Shown here: positions 1 to 14,708 of the stretch, piece by piece | Numbering within the stretch: the stretch's first letter is position 1 | Layout of the letters: each line of letters starts with the position of its first letter | Origin: Grammothele lineata | Taxonomy: Eukaryota > Basidiomycota > Agaricomycetes > Polyporales > Polyporaceae | Reading direction: 5' to 3' | DNA: 64,000 nucleotides | Assembly: GCA_002150815.3 (NCBI GenBank) | Contig: NDFF03000057.1 | Coordinates: 62,001 to 126,000, forward strand | The notes under the pieces: model-generated | Told to the model about the DNA's origin: nothing | Seen by the model: only the letters and a program-made list of their open reading frames with translations | Databases searched by the model: none | Program-made: the position numbers and the translations under genes

Positions 1-1848
1 TTATGAACGATGAACGTGGTCGAACGACTTGCAGCATCAGCAAAAGTGCGTGCGTTCGATAATGCATTATAGCGCCGGCCGCTGAATGGCGGTGCATTAC
101 AATCACGCGTCCGCGCCTATGGGCAAAGGCCATGGTATGGCCAGACATCACGGCGACGGGTACTCAATTGTCAGACAACGCCGGGGTGGACGACTTTTGG
201 TAGGAATAAGCGGCACTAGGTACAGTCAGATCTTAGTTTGTGTGTCACGATAGAACTATGATAGAAATACTGAGTACAAGTAAACTAATTACCATCTTAT
301 AGTCAAATTTCGGCTGCGCGGACCCCTAGTTCCAACTTTCTCCAAGTAAGTATGCACCACGGATCTCTAGATAAGAATGCGCGAGAGATAGTTCACGGCA
401 TGCGAGGGAGATTGGAGTCGGCTAAGCGCGACTGTAGAAGAGCGACTGCGGGAATGACTCGATCAGGTGACCGACGCGCGTCGCGCGAGCAACAGGCTTT
501 ATCGATATAAAAACTCATCGATCCTCATCACTTTAGCGTCTCTCCTTCCTCCCCCACTCATCTCCTACGCCCGATCCCTCGATATCCCATTCTCTTTGTT
601 ACCGCGCCGTGTCAACCGCTCCCTGGTATCGTGTTCAGTTATGGATACCATGGTACGTGCTCTCTTTCGTCGCTCATGCTACCGGGCCGCGCTACAACCC
701 AGGGACTCGACCGGACCGCGACATAGCTCTTCGGCCGGGAGTCCTCCCCTTCTGCCTTGCCTTTGCAGGGCTGATCAACCAGCTCCACGCCGAGCTCACA
801 TCGCTGTGCACGTTCGCGCCAGAGTAGGGTTGGATGAGCGCATGTAGCCGTACACGGAGGGCGGTGGGATGGCGGTCGTCACGTTGTCCCCCTCATGCAG
901 GCTAGTCGCGACTTATAGCGCACGCGCGAGCCAGACGCGTCGAGCGTGTACGAAGGCTGGATCACGGTGAGTATGCGAGACATCGATGACGGATGGCTGC
1001 AGTGGCGCGAGCTGAGCATCCTCTTCTAGGCGCATCAATGACATGACGCGACTCCGCCATAGGGAGGGGTGTTACTTCAACTTGTGCGATACTCATCTCG
1101 TTTACTCGGAATTCGCATGCTCATCATGCTCCTATACGCTCTAACGTACGTATTTTCCACCGCTATTAGGGGATGTTGCCGTGGGAACACGAAGTTTCTG
1201 CCCGCCGTTCAACGGTGTGTAGCTTCGCCTAGCCCAGGGCGGTTGTAGCTTCTCCCATGGTCTCATAATGCCTGCTTTCATCCCAGAGTTGTGACCCTCA
1301 AGATGACTTCAAGTTCTGACGGCTATAGTGAGGTTTGATACAATCGACAAAACGGGTTTTGCTCCCGGGCCTCCCGGTACGCACGGCTGTGTCTCTTTCG
1401 GATTTACGCGATTCTGACTCCTTCGTTGATAGCAAAATTCTTGTCGTTATACACCTCCGCTGCTGACGCGGACTGGCTGCGCACGCGCTTGATCAGCACG
1501 ACATTTCAGGCCTACTACGCTCGCGCGAGCATGTCTGAGGTAGTAGGTACTACCTGTGACTAGTGGCTTACGTATATCTGACTTGCGCAGCGCGTGCATA
1601 CACTATCGGGAGGCCGTCTTGGCAGCTCGCGAGTAGCCCACAAAGAGCGCGTCGTGTGTATGTATCATGTATCCAGTTGTTTATACCTCTGTTCCCCAAT
1701 ATCATGTTATACACCCACCGCCGAACGTTCAGACGGCCCAACTATTGGGCGTTTTGGGCTGCGCATTGGTAATACAATCCTGCGTGTCTTTCATATTTGG
1801 CCATGCACCCTGCGAGAAACGGTCGTGCGCTATCATTTGACCCCTCAC

Positions 1849-1979
1849 GTATGGTAGTGTATGGCCAGACGCCCCCTTGGGTATCGTAGCGTATTGTCAG
1901 ACCCGCCCTACGGTATGATAAGCCTATTGTCATACTGCCCGTGCAGTATCGTAATGCATTGTCATACGGCCCGCCCGGA
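1849..1979. repeat. Degenerate ~32-34 nt minisatellite, four units
   Basis: Four head-to-tail units start at 1849, 1881, 1913 and 1946. Each begins GTAT(G/C)(G/A)TA, carries (T/C)ATTGTCA(T/G)AC or a variant in the middle and ends in a C-rich GCCC stretch. Unit length drifts from 32 to 34 nt. A weaker related block (GGTATGGCCAGAC, then CAATTGTCAGAC) is seen at about 133-176, suggesting an older, wider array. Confidence 0.6.
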
Positions 1980-3773
1980 ATGGTCGGGCATGATAAGGCA
2001 TACAATTGAAGAACTAACCCCCCTAACTATTTACAATCACACATCTTACCTGTTGAATAATTACAAGGTACTGCTCGTGTCTACCATGTATTGCAAAGAT
2101 ATGACGAACGTGCACACATTTTGCTGATGCAATCTCTTGGCACGCCGAGTCTATATACGCGCATGCGTGCACCCATTCCAAAAGATGCGGTCTGGAGGCA
2201 ATCATAGCAGTCCTACGGTCTTCGTCGGGTCTTCGGGGACTGAGTGTGGCCACGTACGGCTGTGGGAAGGGCATCGGCACACGGTCCGTGGATATGGTAG
2301 GAGAGGAAGAGACTTGCGAAAGCAGGATTACATCAGGCTCCTGGCAGTCTTATCCGCGGGACTACTATGTTAGGCGCCAAAGCGGCAACGCCCGACGTGG
2401 CCGAGCTCAGGCTGCCAAGTTGAGGCTCAACTACTACGTATGTTTTGTTCTCTCATTACTTCTGTGCCTTCCGCCGTCGGCACTTGGTCGCACCTACTTC
2501 AATTCCCTCCTATGCCTCTGAAGCCAGTGCTTACTCCAAGACTTCGAGGGCTCAAGCTCGATCAACGACGACCGTTGAACGCTGAACGTTGAACTTTGCC
2601 TCTTCCCGGGCCGGTCCGCAGTGCTATTGTCCGAATCGTCCTCAATCTCAACTTCTTCTCCCTTTCTAGTTTCATCCCTGTACGGCTACGTACGTGACCA
2701 CGCGTCTATTAAATCTGCAGTGATCCCGCCTATACTTCCTCTCCCACAAAATTTGCGAGAAGGTCTCCCAATGCCGACAACGTTGTCATACTACTCCGCA
2801 CGCCCCGGAGACAAGTCCGGGGCATGTAGTTCGCGCAACGTCAGGACAACTTCGCCGACTACGGTTCACGGAAAGCGGCCCGTTTGCGTAGCGATGGCGG
2901 TGAGTGATTGTCCTTTAAGCGATGTTGTGTGGACAAGTTCAGAAGCCGCTCGCTTGAGCGGAACGTTCTCTGCAGATTCTTCTTCTTGTGCCCGTCGCGG
3001 CGATCTCCACGCTACTGGCCCGCAGTTTCACACTTTCAAGAACGCCATTGTGTCTTGGCGTGAAGCAGCCGAGAGGCAATGAAGGCATAGTTGCGCTCAG
3101 GTCGAGAATACAACATGCCGTCATTGAACTTGGTGAATCTGACGGCGGGCGCAGCGAGCGCATGGATTCCATCTCGGGGCATGCCTACTGTACTCCGGAT
3201 GCTCTCACCCTCAATCTCCGAGTCTATGCCGTGTACTTCTTCGAGGTAGGAAGTACACTTCCGCGGTCAAGTAAGGCTTGGGGCACGTACGCGTGCCTTG
3301 GATCCAGTCGTCGAGATAGCGAAGAAGCCGTCATACTCCTTTGTTCAAAGCTCACGAGGGGCAGGACAACTGCATGGAAGAACGCTGCATGCCCACGCCT
3401 ATTCGGTGGACACATCGGAATTACGCGCCACGGCAAGCGAGCCGCGGCGGTTCTTCCGGACGTTTGCGCATGCTCCCGACGCCTTCGTAGGCGACTGACC
3501 TCCCATGGCACTGCGTTCGCCTCATACCTACACCCTGGCGCTCGTCGTGATGACCCTTGTAACCTCCCTCAGTCGCTGCAAGCACAGCATGCATACACTC
3601 TTTGTGCATCGTTCTCGTAGGAGCGTGAGAGAGCGACATGATACGATTCCCCGCAGCAGACCCGGGCTGCTCAGCCACCACCCTAGCCTACTGACTCTCA
3701 CTCCTGCTGATGGACGCGAAGCGAATGCGGAGTAACATAGGGCTTGCGCATCCCGTTTCTGCCGCCCTTCACA

Positions 3774-3778
3774 TATAA
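3774..3778 (+). promoter_or_regulatory. TATA-like box upstream of the Tvp38-like gene
   Basis: TATAA within CACATATAAGTACG lies about 320 bp before the chosen ATG at 4097. The distance is long, so it fits only if there is a long or spliced 5' UTR; a donor-like GTACGT and an acceptor-like CTACAG lie between. Confidence 0.3.
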
Positions 3779-4096
3779 GTACGCCCGTGTGCTCAGAAGC
3801 CTTTCCAGAGGTATCTTCTCTCGCTTGGGCTCTTTCTTGCAACACGTCTTGTCCTCTCACGGCTCCATCTATCGGACATGCCGCGGCGACACAACATGCT
3901 TGTACGTCGTTCTCCGCTCTGTCCGCCGGTCCCTATCCCGTGTACGTCACTAATGCTCGGTCGGCGCGCTACAGGTCGTAGTTAATGGGGACAGCCCGTA
4001 CGACGCGCCGCCTTGTTAGCCCCTTCCGCGCCCCCACTGATATCTTCTTTGGTGTTCAGCGAAGGTGGATTCGTACAAGACGCGCGTGCAAACGCT

Positions 4097-5937
4097 ATGT
4101 ATCCTCCGCCACCGCCTTCAGCCGTGCCCGGCACGTCCCCGCCGCCGTTCGCAGCTCCCATCGCTGTGCGTGCAGGTCACGCCCGGCTAAGCAAAGACGC
4201 TACCAACCTCGCCGACAAGAACAGAGATGGGGATGAGGACGGCCCGACAGCGGTCGTGGTCCGCGAGATCATGCGCACGCCGAGCCCGACGCCGACCGAG
4301 GCTCGGGTACTCGCGGAGAAGGCACGCTTGTGTAACTGGAGGAAGATCTTCAACTGGAGACGGTATGCGAACCCGCGCGGAGCCTGTGCGTACTGAACGT
4401 CTCCTTTTTATCGTCTGTGGTTATTCCACGGGGATGGCTCTGACGATGAGTTGCCAAGCTGACTTGATTTATTTGGTGCAGTTACGCTGCTGGCGGTGGT
4501 CCTTATCCTTGTCTTCTTCATTACGTTCCTCTGCTTGCAGCCTCGGATCGAGAAGGCGCTTCACCCATTCGCTCAGTGGATGCATGAGTGAGCCTTCCCC
4601 TCCTCCCCCATTCACTACGCGACGCTTTAACAAAGACCTGCGTGGGCATATAGCCTCCGTGGAGGTTTTCTTCTTCCCATCGCGCTGATGTTCGTGTTAT
4701 CTTTCCCCCCGGTACGGTACTCGCTCCACTTCAACACTGACTGAGACCTTCCTGACGATATTATGCTTTACATTGATGTAGCTATTTGGACACGAGGTCA
4801 TCGCGATTATCGTAGGATTCGTGTGGGGTATTTGGATCGGTTTCGGTATTATTGCCGCGGGGACGCTCCTGGGCGAGCTCGGGAATTTCTAGTGCGTCGA
4901 CCTCCTCCGGACGTCAATTTCCATCCTCCGTACGGTTGTCCTGACATTGGCTCTCCGCAGCGCGTTTCAGTGGATGTGTATGGCGCGTGGGCGAAAGTAT
5001 GAAGAGAAGTCTCTCAGTTTCGCGCTCTACTCGCAGGTCGTCCGCGAAGGCGGATACCTTGTCCCAATCGTCATGCGTTTTAGTTCCATTCCCGGCCACT
5101 GTATGTCCGCCGTTTTTCCCTTCCACCCTTCCGTGCACTTTGTAGGGTAGGCAGGTGGCTGACGAAAAACGCTTGTTTGGGGCAGTTACGACCGCGGTGT
5201 TTGCGACATGCGGGATGAGTGTGTGGCGCTTCATCGTCTCTGCGACTCTTGGCCTTCCGAAGCAGCTTTCAATCGTCTTCCTCGGGGTCAACCAGACCGC
5301 ATCAGGCAGTGAGCCACTCTTCGCTGCTACCTGTCGCCATTGTTTCCAACAGTGCTCTCGTGTACAGCGACGACAAAAAAGGGCACGATCGTGAAGGCCG
5401 TTGTTGCCGTGATCTCCACGGGCATCACGATCATCGCCATGCGTTGGATCCAAAACCGGATGGACGAGGTTAAGCACCGCGTCGTCTACGCGCGCCGCAA
5501 AGCCCGGTGCGCATTCCTTTGATCTTCCGTCCGCGGCACCGGAGTTCACAGACCGTTTCGCATTATATAACAGGCAGGCGAAGATACTTGCTGCGGCGGG
5601 CAAACGACCACCATCTCCGCCTAGCGAACCTCCCCCCGCGTCCGTGTCCCCCACCGCTCCTTCCCAAAATCGCGCTAGCGCAGGGGACAGCGTCCCGCCC
5701 TCCAACACACTCCCCGTCTCGCTTATCCACGGTGACGCGGAGGTGCACGTAGGTGCGGGCGGCGCCCGCGCTCGTCATTCTGACGTAGGGCGGCAGCTTG
5801 AAAGAGATGCGGACGTGCGCTCCGTTCGTGCGGTTTCTGCGCTCGGGCACTCGCGGTCGTCGCGTTCGCGCACGCGTCCGGCTACAGACGAGATTGAGCT
5901 CGAGGAGGGGCGGGCGGGCTTAGCGCGGGCGCTGTAG
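4097..5937 (+). CDS. Tvp38/TMEM64 family (VTT/SNARE-associated) Golgi membrane protein
   Basis: A multi-exon integral membrane protein of the Tvp38 family, which in yeast sits in Golgi/late-Golgi vesicles. The order is: a Pro-rich cytosolic N-terminus (MYPPPPPSAVPG); a first helix around TLLAVVLILVFFITFL (4482 onward); a short exon reading LLPIALMFVLSFPP (about 4650-4711); then LFGHEVIAIIVGFVWG and IAAGTLLGELGNF, the core VTT signature; then FSSIPGH followed by FTTAVFATCG, also family-typical; a final helix (VKAVVAVISTGITIIAM); and a Ser/Pro- and charge-rich tail to the TAG at 5935-5937. The start is the first ATG that opens the conserved frame; upstream extension is possible. The exon join near 5470-5540 is uncertain (two donors fit). 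Introns are about 50-100 nt. The family call is firm; no substrate or precise role can be read from the sequence. Confidence 0.85.
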
Positions 5938-6479
5938 CTCATAGGGAAAGGCGGGGGTCAGAGGTGGAAGTCTCACACCGGCTGTGAGCTTTTCCGCTGC
6001 TTCAAGAGGTATGATGGCAAGAGCTCCTAGACGAACTTTAGGACGGAGGCGAAAGGTAACCGGGCGTAGAGATGTAATGAAGTGCTTTGGAGAGAAGTTC
6101 TCGCCGCTTCGTGTATTTACTTACTTGTTAGTAAGACGAACTTTGACAGGGAAACATGAGGATCAATAAGAATCTGCCGCTGTCTGTGCTAGTTTACCAC
6201 GAGAAATAATGTTAACGCCTGCATGGCCGAATCCGGGCCCGTCGTAGTAGAAAGCCACAAATCGAGGGATAGCGCTCGTCAGAGGACGAGTTACCATATG
6301 GAGAACGGTGGGAAAGTGCTAGAAGTGTCCGGAAGAAGAGAGTGGTTCCCACGCCCCCCAAGCGTGACGCGTCGAGTAATGAGGGACGCGCGTCGCTCTT
6401 GACTCGCGTCCTCATAAGCTCGTCCTCGTCCTTGTACCTTCACTCCTTCTACCACCTCCTTTTTACGACAACACACGAC
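5938..6479. other. Intergenic between Tvp38-like gene and CDC48
   Basis: About 540 bp holding the 3' UTR of the Tvp38-like gene and the promoter/5' UTR of CDC48. The last 60 bp before the CDC48 ATG are pyrimidine-rich, as is common at fungal start sites. No other element is recognised. Confidence 0.6.
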
Positions 6480-9303
<2,824 letters not shown>

Positions 9304-9874
9304 TCGCCTGTTGTCTTCTTGTGCTTTCTTCCGTGGTCGGAGTGTAGTGGATCGCTTCCCGAGTCTTGAGCTTTGTAGTTTTGTTGCAAAATACTAGATC
9401 GCCCCGCCCTGTAGTATATCGAAATATCATGATTGTGATGCTCAGTGATGTGTTGGAACGTGTGTTGAGAATCGGTGTCGCCGCCGGCATTGGAGGCATC
9501 GGCTTGTGTTTTTGGAGGATAGCCGGAGGGCGGCCAAGAGGTGGTGACGCCATAGCAGACACGCAGCGCACGCCCGTCTTGTACCTCCACCACGAGCTCA
9601 ACTCGGCCTTCGAGCCCGGACCTCGTTTCCCTTTTCATCCCGCTCTCTCCGCCGTCTTCTTCCGCGTCCCTCCTTCGCCAGCTGCAAACACCCGCCGCAC
9701 CGCTCCCCAAAGTTTGCACCTTACGTGAACCCGGCCGGCCCTTGGCAGCTTCCCCTCCCTCCCTTCGCTCCAGTTCCTGCTCTCCCCTTTCCACCTCCAG
9801 CTCGCCCCTTTCCACCTCCAGCTCGCGGGACGAACGACAGCGACCGCCCCCGGACGCAGCAGCGCACGCGCAAG
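9304..9874. other. Intergenic between CDC48 and DGAT2
   Basis: About 570 bp: the CDC48 3' UTR and the DGAT2 promoter. The promoter-proximal part (from about 9745) is strongly C/T-rich on the + strand and includes the tandem duplication at 9784-9825. No TATA box is obvious. Confidence 0.6.
9784..9825 (+). repeat. Perfect 21-bp tandem duplication in a CT-rich promoter
   Basis: Two identical 21-nt copies (CCCCTTTCCACC followed by TCCAGCTCG) abut at 9784-9804 and 9805-9825, 50 bp before the DGAT2 start codon. CT-rich tracts are common core-promoter elements in basidiomycetes; the exact duplication suggests recent slippage. Confidence 0.7.
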
Positions 9875-11866
9875 ATGGAACTCCAGAAGGCGTTCACGTC
9901 CGCGACGCGCACCGTGTCCTCGTCCTCCCTCCGCGAGCGGCTCAGCAGCCTGAGCAGCCTCACGACGACGCCCCTCAGGCCCGTCGCGAACCTGCACGCG
10001 CATATCGAGTGCGTATCTCCGCTCTAGCCCCTCTTCGGCGCGTCACAGGGAGCTTCGGGCTGACGGCTGGCGGATTGACACTACCGGCGGTGCGTGCGCG
10101 GGACTGACTCGCTCGGATGGCGGATGGCGATGGCGATGGGCGCGATGAAGGTTCGTGCCGTCGAAGATCCCGAGGAAGCGGAGGCTGCAAACTCTCGCGG
10201 TCGCAGTGTGGTCGACGTCGATCGTTTGGGGCCTGTTCTTCTTTGTCTTCTTCCTGTGAGTATCATGCTAGTCGTAATTGCCCGTCGGGTTGCACTGACG
10301 GGTTCTGTGTTGCGGCGTTTGGATGCTGGGTGTGCACGGGGTGGTGAATCGGGATCTTCTGGATACGACACAGCTCATTCCCTCCGTTATGGCCCTTCCT
10401 AGCGGCGTACATGATATGGGTCCTATACATTGACCGAAGTCCATCGCATGGCGGACGGCTAAGCCCATGGTTTCGCTCATTACGGCTCTGGAGATATTTT
10501 GCGGAGTACTACCCTGCATCGTGAGTTGAATTCCCATGCGCATATGCTTGAAGCTCATGCGAGTGACTACCCAGATTCTTGAAGGTCCGTTCTCACATAG
10601 GCCATGAGGACACTGATTCTTATGCGCTGTACATTGAGTAGACATGCGATCTTCCACCGGATAGGCCATATGTCTTTGGATACCACCCTCATGGTACGTC
10701 ATACATTTTGATGCTATCGGAGAACTGTACCCATGAGCCCCCATGTTTCAGGCATCATTGGCATGTGAGCAGTCCTGCATGATCATCTGTCTTGCGAACG
10801 CTCATTGCATACTACATTTTCCCTCGTAGGGGCGCTATATGCACGTTCGCAACAGAGAGTACGACCATTTTCTGAGAATATCTTCATAAACGTCCTCATA
10901 TGCGTTCTAGGCACCGGCTTCTCCGCCGCATTTCCCGGCATCGTGCCGCATCTCCTCACGCTGACGTCCAACTTCCGCGTGCCGTTCTACCGCGACGCCA
11001 TTCTCGCGATGGGCATCTGCTCCGTCTCCAAAGAATCGTGCTCCAACATTCTCAAGGGTGGACCAGGCCAGGCCATCACCATTGTCGTCGGTGGGGCTGC
11101 CGAGAGTTTGAGCGCTCATCCGGGAACGGCAGACCTGACACTCAGAAAGAGGTGCGCGTGGTGTCTAAATCAGTCGTCAGCGCCCGGATCTAAATCTGCA
11201 GCGCAGGCTTGGGTTCATTAAGCTCGCTATCCAGCATGGGTACGTCAGCGCGTACGTTAACGTACCGTGACATCACTGACAAACCCCAAGAGCAGACTTG
11301 GTCCCCGTGTTCTCCTTTGGTGAGAACGATGTACGTGTTTCTGCGATTGTCGTGTATCTGTGACTCAACGGACATTCGCCCAGATCTTCAAGCAGATGCC
11401 CAATCAGAAGGGCACGACGCTTTACGCCCTCCAAAAGAAGTTCCAGAATGCTTTCGGATTCACACTACCGCTCTTCCATGGTCGTGGCCTGTTAAATTGT
11501 ACGTTTGTTACCATCTCGCGCGCGTAGGCTTCTTACGCAAGATCGGTTTCAGATAACCTTGGTCTTATGCCCTACCGTAAACGCATCGTGGCAGTCAGTA
11601 CGTAGAACCCCTTGCAAACACTCACGAGAACGCTGCTGACGTACATCCTACTAGTCGGGCACCCAATACACGTGGTACAACGAGACAAGCCGACACTCGA
11701 GGAAATAATGCATATACAGCAACAGTATATAGATGAGCTTATGTGGTACGTATGCCTCGTTCCTGTTCCCGAGGGAACCCGATTGACACCCCGCGTTAGG
11801 ATATGGAACACCTACAAGGATGAGTTCGCAAGGACGAGGACACGGGAGCTTAGCATCATCGAGTGA
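9875..11866 (+). CDS. Diacylglycerol O-acyltransferase, DGAT2 family
   Basis: ER/lipid-droplet enzyme making triacylglycerol from diacylglycerol and acyl-CoA. About ten exons. Exon 1 starts MELQKAFTSATRTV; exon 2 carries a membrane segment (TLAVAVWSTSIVWGLFFFV); next comes WPFLAAYMIWVLYIDRSPS and FAEYYPAS; then the active-site motif HPHG in VFGYHPHGIIGM. Later blocks are GFSAAFPGIVPHLLTL, FYRDAILAMGICSVSKES, VVGGAAESLSAHPG, ADLVPVFSFGEND and GHPIHV, all diagnostic of DGAT2 rather than of monoacylglycerol acyltransferases in general, though the two are close relatives. The stop is TGA at 11864-11866 after TRELSIIE. Several exons are under 60 nt (for example the one encoding GIIGM), so inner joins carry some error. 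No broken motif is seen. Confidence 0.9.
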
Positions 11867-12177
11867 CATTTCAGCTACGCATTTTTAGACGCTCGATGCT
11901 GGCCGAAGCTGTTGTATTTCTTGGACATTTATCGGATCCTCTCGTTGCGGACGGAGTTCATCTACTTGTGAGTGGTGATGACGTCAAGCACGGTTCCTCG
12001 GCACCATGCGAGCCTCGTTTGGCGTCGTTATCAAGGGTAGCGGAGAAGCACGAGCGCGTTCGCTGTCATCAAGCACGATGCAGCCTGGCGGCATGTCGAT
12101 GTAAAAAGTCGCACCTTCCATTGCATCTTGCGTTCATCTTTTGCCCCGCAGTTTTCTCGCCACCATCAAGGGGTAGC

Positions 12178-14050
12178 ATGGACACTGTAGAGCTCGCCCG
12201 AGCTTTGCTAGAGGACCTCAAGTTACAACAGACGTGCGGTTCTACGCAAAGGTACGTTGGTCTTGCAATGTTCGGGGACGTGCCTAACTTTCTAGAACAG
12301 TCCTCTTTCGTTTGAGTCGGTACGGCATTTATCCTCGCGGCCAGTGCGAAAGCTAACTCCCGTTTAGCTGCAGCTCCTCGATGGTTTGATTTGCACCAGT
12401 TTCAAGGTCGTACGAGGGCTATTGAACGTGGCCAGCCCTATCGGACGACTGCCAAACGAGACGCTCGCGAACATCTTCGAATTCATACCCGATCAACTCA
12501 TTGGCGCTTCCTCGCACTTAACTGCGTACAGCAGCGGCCGCGTTTTCGACAGCGCCGGCCTCGTGCCCATCACTGCCGTCTGTCGCCGGTGGCGACAGGT
12601 CGTCTTGTCGGCCTCTGCGTTCTGGTCCACCGTCTGGGACGCTCGGGGCGAGAAACGGCATGATGCGTACTGGCACTGGAACCACGGCGGCCCCATCTAC
12701 GTCGTGCTCGACGAGCGAGTCTCGCGGTCAACCCTCGCCATCGTCGATGAGCACGCTGCGCGTGTACGGGAACTCAACGTCAGCGGCACGGGCTTCATTT
12801 CGGTCCTGAACGCGCCTCTGCGGCACTTGGAACATTGCATACTGCGCGACATCCATCCTGAGGTACCTATACCCCGCACGCCCCTCTTCTCGTCCCAGGC
12901 GGCCTCCTTGCGCACCCTCATCCTCCATCGCGCCAACTTTTTCCCATCGTCGCCCTTCCCGTCCTTGACGCACCTCGTCATCTCCCAGCTCTTCCAGGGC
13001 CGCAGACAGAATATCCCTTGTTCGGTGGAGGATCTCCTCGAGTTCATCTCGGGTAGCCCCCGGCTTCAAGAGCTACACATCCAGGAGCTAATGAGCACCA
13101 ACGTTAGCACGGGTCCCTTCCAGCGGTGGAACCACGATACCCCATTCCACCTCGACCACCTCCAGAAGCTGTCCGTCTCCGAGACAGATAGCAGCGGCTT
13201 CCGCCTGCTGTTCGATAGCCTCTTCCCCCACCTCGCGATCCCGGCAACGTGCATTACGCATCTACGCCAGCTCGACGCCGCCGACGCCGCGCGGTGCCTC
13301 CAGCAGATGGGCCGCGCGGAGGCGGCGACGCACGTCTACTTCGACTTTGGGGCCAGCCGTCTCTCCCCCGGGCCTGCCGAGCGCGCGTTCCGCGTCGAGC
13401 TCGTGGACCGCGAGCGCGGCTTCTACACCCGGGTCGATGGAGATAGCATTGGCGACAACGTCTTTCCTCCTCTCATCCTCCTCGATGCACTCGCGACGAG
13501 GTGGCCCGCGCGCGCGACGGTACGCGAGCTCTACGTCACGCTCGAGGAAGAGAGCTCTGCCGAAGTTGCCGCGCTCGCGCGTATACTTCCTTCGCTCCCC
13601 AACCTCGAGACGCTGGTCGTCAGCCTATGGCCGGAACCCCGTGCAACTCGCGCGACGGATTTCGTGCACACGCTGGCGCCCGCCGAGGATGAAGAGCTTG
13701 GGGGACGGCTCCCGTGCCCGTGGCTCAAGACGCTCATGGTCGACTGCGTACATAGCGATACCTGGAGCCTATTGCAACTCGCGCGCGCGCGCGCTATGGT
13801 GGGAAACCCTCTGAACGAGCTGCTCGTCGGGCACTGGGTGCACGTACCGGGACGGTGCGCGTACGACTACGAGGTGCTCGTGTACTCGTCGCCGGGTGTT
13901 GGTGGGCGCAGAGAGGGAACAGAGGAGTTGTTTGACGAGGCGGAGGCGTTTGCGCTCCGCGCTAGCGAACGGGCGCGGCGGGTCGCGCCGGCAGCGTGCC
14001 CTGACTGGATGCAGAGCGTCATCGAGAAGCCGTGCATCGGACTGCGTTGA
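12178..14050 (+). CDS. F-box domain protein (Agaricomycete family), copy 1
   Basis: Probable substrate receptor of an SCF ubiquitin ligase; the substrate is unknown. The model is three exons: the first starts at the ATG at 12178 (MDTVELARALLEDLKLQ, a short helix), a tiny second exon reads SPLSFES, and a long third exon reaches TGA at 14048-14050. The F-box core is IGRLPNETLANIFEFIPD, followed by the usual second half with the CRRWRQVV...FWSTV signature. The C-terminal two-thirds has irregular leucine-rich strands (LRHLEHC, PSLTHLVISQLF, LQELHIQEL, LPNLETLVVSL) typical of these proteins, which are hard to assign to a standard LRR class. The same layout (short helical N-terminal exons, then F-box exon) recurs in the copy at 30677. 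The next gene is another member, so this is a tandem pair. Confidence 0.85.
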
Positions 14051-14125
14051 GGCCCAGGGTGACAATTGTATGTGCCCATAGACGACGTGCAGGGATGTAG
14101 GAGCCACTCAGGGCTCTACTTAAGG

Positions 14126-14178
14126 CCTTCAACGGCCGTCTGTCCGTTGAGACCCTCAACGGTCCTCGCTCCGTTAGT
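14126..14178. repeat. Short inverted/direct repeat cluster (TCAACGG / CCGTTGA)
   Basis: Within about 50 bp after the first F-box gene the sequence has TCAACGG, CCGTTGAG, CTCAACGG and CCGTTAG in alternation, able to form alternative small hairpins. It could act in 3' end formation or be decayed repeat DNA; nothing decides this. Confidence 0.35.
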
Positions 14179-14708
14179 TTATACCCGGCTAGTACTAGAT
14201 GAAACCTTCGCGGTCGTGTTAGACGGTCCCTTTAGATCAAGGTTTAGCCCGTCATAGCTGTCTCAGATTTCGGAATTGTAGTCTTCTAATGCGCGTTCCT
14301 GTGTTACCCCGTTTCGTTCAATTTGGGCGTCGTACTAACTTAGGACAGAACTCAGAGTCAGCAAGAAGAAGACTGCGTGGCGCCCTTTCGAGTCAAACTA
14401 CATACGGCCCTAGCTCTATGTCTCGTCCCCCTCCTTACGGCAGAGTGCCTTGGCGAAGCAACATGCGCCGCACGCAGCACGTCGTGCACCCTCACGACTT
14501 GACTCGCAACCACCACCTCGACTGTTGCTGTGGCGAGTAGCCACCCTCTCGACGCGACAAATTCCAAGACATCTGCCACGAAAAGTCATTAGGGCCCCGC
14601 TATCAGAGATTCTGTAAGTTTCCTTGTCTCGTACATGAGTTCGTGTGTGTTCGAACGCAAAATAACAACTGCTCCTAACTAGCGCTCGCTCTAGATTTGA
14701 ATTTTGGG

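Larger units (their letters stand above)
1..4096. other. Intergenic, no supported gene
   Basis: I see no convincing coding exon in this stretch: open frames are short, lack family motifs and often begin at non-ATG codons. It holds a degenerate minisatellite at 1849-1979 and a TATA-like element at 3774-3778 that may serve the following gene. A short ATG-led stretch at 3878 followed by a good donor (GTACGT) could be an untranslated or short upstream exon of the Tvp38-like gene, but this cannot be decided by eye. Confidence 0.6.

Noticed and set aside
2988..3620. 210-codon plus-strand frame
   Set aside because: No homology that I recognise, overlapping frames on both strands and no splice-consistent extension.
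4914..5708. 264-codon minus-strand frame
   Set aside because: Antisense to conserved exons of the Tvp38-like gene.
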